Of a DNA stretch of 25,649 nt, positions 24,277 to 25,649 are shown in pieces. Each line of letters starts with the position of its first letter. Positions within the stretch are counted from its first letter, which is position 1. The position numbers were made by a program, and so were the translations under genes. The stretch lies in the NCBI GenBank assembly GCA_002319885.1, contig DCFT01000144.1, positions 31,947 to 57,595 of the forward strand, in the 5' to 3' direction. The stretch comes from Bacteroidales bacterium UBA1797. Its GTDB lineage: Bacteria > Bacteroidota > Bacteroidia > Bacteroidales > VadinHA17. The notes beneath the pieces were generated by a model. That model did no database searches and had not been told where the DNA came from. It worked only from the letters and a program-made list of their open reading frames with translations.

Positions 24277-25164
24277 ATGAATCCACATGAAGAATTACTG
24301 GCCATAAAGCCTGAAAAGGAGTTTTTTATTGGAATAGATTCTGACGGCTGTGCTTTTGATACTATGGAAATTAAACAGAAAGAATGCTTCTGCCCGAACT
24401 TTATAAAATACTTCAGAATGCAGCCTGTATCTAAGTATGCCAGGGAGACATGGGAGTTTGTGAATCTTTATTCAACCAACAGGGGATGCAATCGGTTTCT
24501 CGCAGTAAATGAGGTGCTCAGACTGCTTGCAAAACGTCCGGAAATAAAAAGACGAAATTTTGCCGTTCCTTCTGCTCTTACTCTGGTCGAATGGACAAAA
24601 ATAGAGACAAAACTCGGAAATCCTGCTTTGAAAAAATATGCTGCCGAAGTAAATGATCCATTTATTGCACAGACCCTTGAATGGTCGCTGAAGGTAAATG
24701 AGGATATCGGGAAAATGGTTTTTGGTATAACACCCTTCCCTTTTGTAAAAGAATGCCTCGGTAAAATACAATCAAAAGCCGATGTAATGGTTGTTTCACA
24801 AACCCCGTATGAAGCGCTGAAACGTGAGTGGGAAGAAAACGAAATAGACCATTACCTGAGGATGATAGCCGGACAGGAACATGGTACAAAATCAGAACAC
24901 CTGCGATATGCTGCTAAAGGAAAATATCCCGATAATAAGATTCTGATGATAGGCGATGCTAATGGCGATCTTAAAGCAGCAAAATCGAATGGTGTCCTGT
25001 TCTTTCCTATTAATCCGGGAAATGAGGAGAGGTCATGGGAAAATCTTTATAATGAAGGCCTCGAAAGATTCTTTTGCGGTAAGTACGAAGGTGCTTATGA
25101 AGAAAAACTGATTAAGGAGTTTGAGACCTATCTGCCGGAACATCCGCCATGGGAACAGGCGTGA
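24277..25164 (+). CDS. HAD-superfamily phosphatase-like hydrolase
   Basis: 295 residues with all HAD motifs: motif I FIGIDSDGCAFDT (nucleophile Asp21, acid/base Asp23), motif II VVSQTP (Ser174), motif III Lys205 in GTKSEH and motif IV IGDANGD (Asp227, Asp231). A cap domain of about 130 residues (about 32-165) fits the C1 type. It should be an active cytoplasmic phosphohydrolase of unknown substrate. It lies 38 bases after the PPi-type phosphofructokinase and 49 bases before a LarA homologue, so it is probably in the uronate operon. The stop codon lies inside a GTGAGGT tandem repeat. Phosphoglycolate-phosphatase-type annotation would be an over-call. Confidence 0.88.
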   Translation: MNPHEELLAIKPEKEFFIGIDSDGCAFDTMEIKQKECFCPNFIKYFRMQPVSKYARETWEFVNLYSTNRGCNRFLAVNEVLRLLAKRPEIKRRNFAVPSALTLVEWTKIETKLGNPALKKYAAEVNDPFIAQTLEWSLKVNEDIGKMVFGITPFPFVKECLGKIQSKADVMVVSQTPYEALKREWEENEIDHYLRMIAGQEHGTKSEHLRYAAKGKYPDNKILMIGDANGDLKAAKSNGVLFFPINPGNEERSWENLYNEGLERFFCGKYEGAYEEKLIKEFETYLPEHPPWEQA

Positions 25165-25188
25165 GGTGTGAGGTGTGAGGTGTGAGGT
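25161..25188. repeat. GTGAGGT heptamer tandem repeat, 4 copies, overlapping a stop codon
   Basis: Four perfect GTGAGGT units (28 bases). The TGA of the first unit is the stop codon of the HAD gene, so the repeat lies across the coding end and the 49-base gap to the LarA homologue. Confidence 0.9.
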
Positions 25189-25213
25189 GTGATAATGAGT
25201 AAAAAAAGAGAGT

Positions 25214-25649
25214 ATGATATATTATAAATCCGGATCGGAGAATACGATTCTTGATTCAAAAGACCTTGAGACTGGAATTTATTCAGCCCTCGAAAAACTT
25301 GGAGTAAGAAAGAAAGTTCTGGTTGTACCTCCCGACAACACCCGTTTTCATTCAAGAGCCGGTGAACTTACTTCATATATCTACAGGTATTACAGGAACA
25401 ATCTTAAAGATATACTTCCTGCCCTCGGAACACACTCTCCCATGACTGATAGTCAGCTTAATAAAATGTACATAGGAATACCTAAGACTCTGTTTCGTAT
25501 TCACGATTGGAGGAAAGACGTTGTAACAACAGGTGTTGTATCCGGAGAATTTGTTTCTGAAATAACAGACGGCGCCTTGAACTATTCCTGGCCAGCACAG
25601 CTTAACAAGCTTGTTTACAATGGTGGACACGATCTTATCTTGTCGGTAG
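25214..25649 (+). CDS. Lactate-racemase (LarA) family nickel-pincer epimerase homologue, 3' partial
   Basis: ATG at 25214 with AAAGAGAG just upstream; 145 full codons are open to the last base, so the gene continues to the right. The first 145 residues match the N-terminal LarA (DUF2088) domain: VPPDNTRFHSRAGEL at 39-52 carries Asp41 and Arg44, which match substrate-binding Asp and Arg of LarA, and ILPALGTHSPMT at 67-78 carries His74, the catalytic His of the GTHxPM motif. LarA homologues racemise or epimerise 2-hydroxyacids with a nickel-pincer nucleotide cofactor; characterised members include lactate, malate and D-gluconate enzymes. The uronate operon context suggests a sugar-acid epimerase, for example mannonate-gluconate. 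LarB, LarC and LarE are not visible here. Confidence 0.88.
   Translation, partial: MIYYKSGSENTILDSKDLETGIYSALEKLGVRKKVLVVPPDNTRFHSRAGELTSYIYRYYRNNLKDILPALGTHSPMTDSQLNKMYIGIPKTLFRIHDWRKDVVTTGVVSGEFVSEITDGALNYSWPAQLNKLVYNGGHDLILSV

Noticed and set aside
25373..25630. Minus-strand 85-codon ORF at the right edge
   Set aside because: It is antisense to the LarA-family frame, which has recognisable motifs and is open to the end.

Overview
The window looks like an environmental Bacteroidota chromosome, probably Bacteroidales or Marinilabiliales. This is an inference from moderate A+T content, mostly weak Shine-Dalgarno sites, two lipoprotein signals, a TAnnTTTG-type promoter, many FG-GAP/UnbV proteins, PPi-type phosphofructokinase, and short dispersed palindromic repeats between genes. 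No rRNA, tRNA, CRISPR array, transposase or phage gene was seen.

Region A (1-7696, all +): a very large TPR/FG-GAP/UnbV protein cut by the left edge, a secreted CRTAC1-like FG-GAP/UnbV protein, an asparagine-synthetase-like enzyme without the N-terminal nucleophile cysteine, and a radical SAM enzyme whose start overlaps the synthetase stop. The synthetase/radical SAM pair is the best candidate here for an undescribed biosynthetic or modification system. Next comes a repeat-rich spacer, then truA on the - strand.

Region B (9099-13589): a sulfur-handling locus. Two half-length YeeE/YedE membrane proteins are followed by a membrane-anchored rhodanese-like protein and a smaller degenerate relative, both with Ser where the catalytic Cys should be. 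Convergent to them is a lipoprotein with two rhodanese domains, only the second with an intact Cys loop, followed by a YD-repeat-like lipoprotein. They suggest import of a sulfur compound coupled to envelope sulfur-transfer or binding proteins.

Region C (13966-16031, +): an S33 alpha/beta hydrolase of the proline iminopeptidase type and a polytopic membrane protein.

Region D (16162-25649): a uronate-catabolism locus in two divergent arms. The - arm reads GH105 unsaturated uronyl hydrolase, GH5 glycanase, kduI, then a KduD-like SDR. It should release an unsaturated uronate from an oligosaccharide and take it to 2-keto-3-deoxygluconate. The + arm reads uronate isomerase (uxaC), a UxuB-type SDR, a PPi-type phosphofructokinase, a HAD phosphatase-like protein, and the start of a nickel-pincer lactate-racemase (LarA) homologue that runs off the right edge and has an open frame to the last base. 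Mannonate dehydratase (uxuA), kdgK and kdgA are not in the window. The LarA homologue beside a mannonate-forming reductase suggests a sugar-acid epimerase step. A palindrome in the divergent intergenic region is a candidate shared operator.
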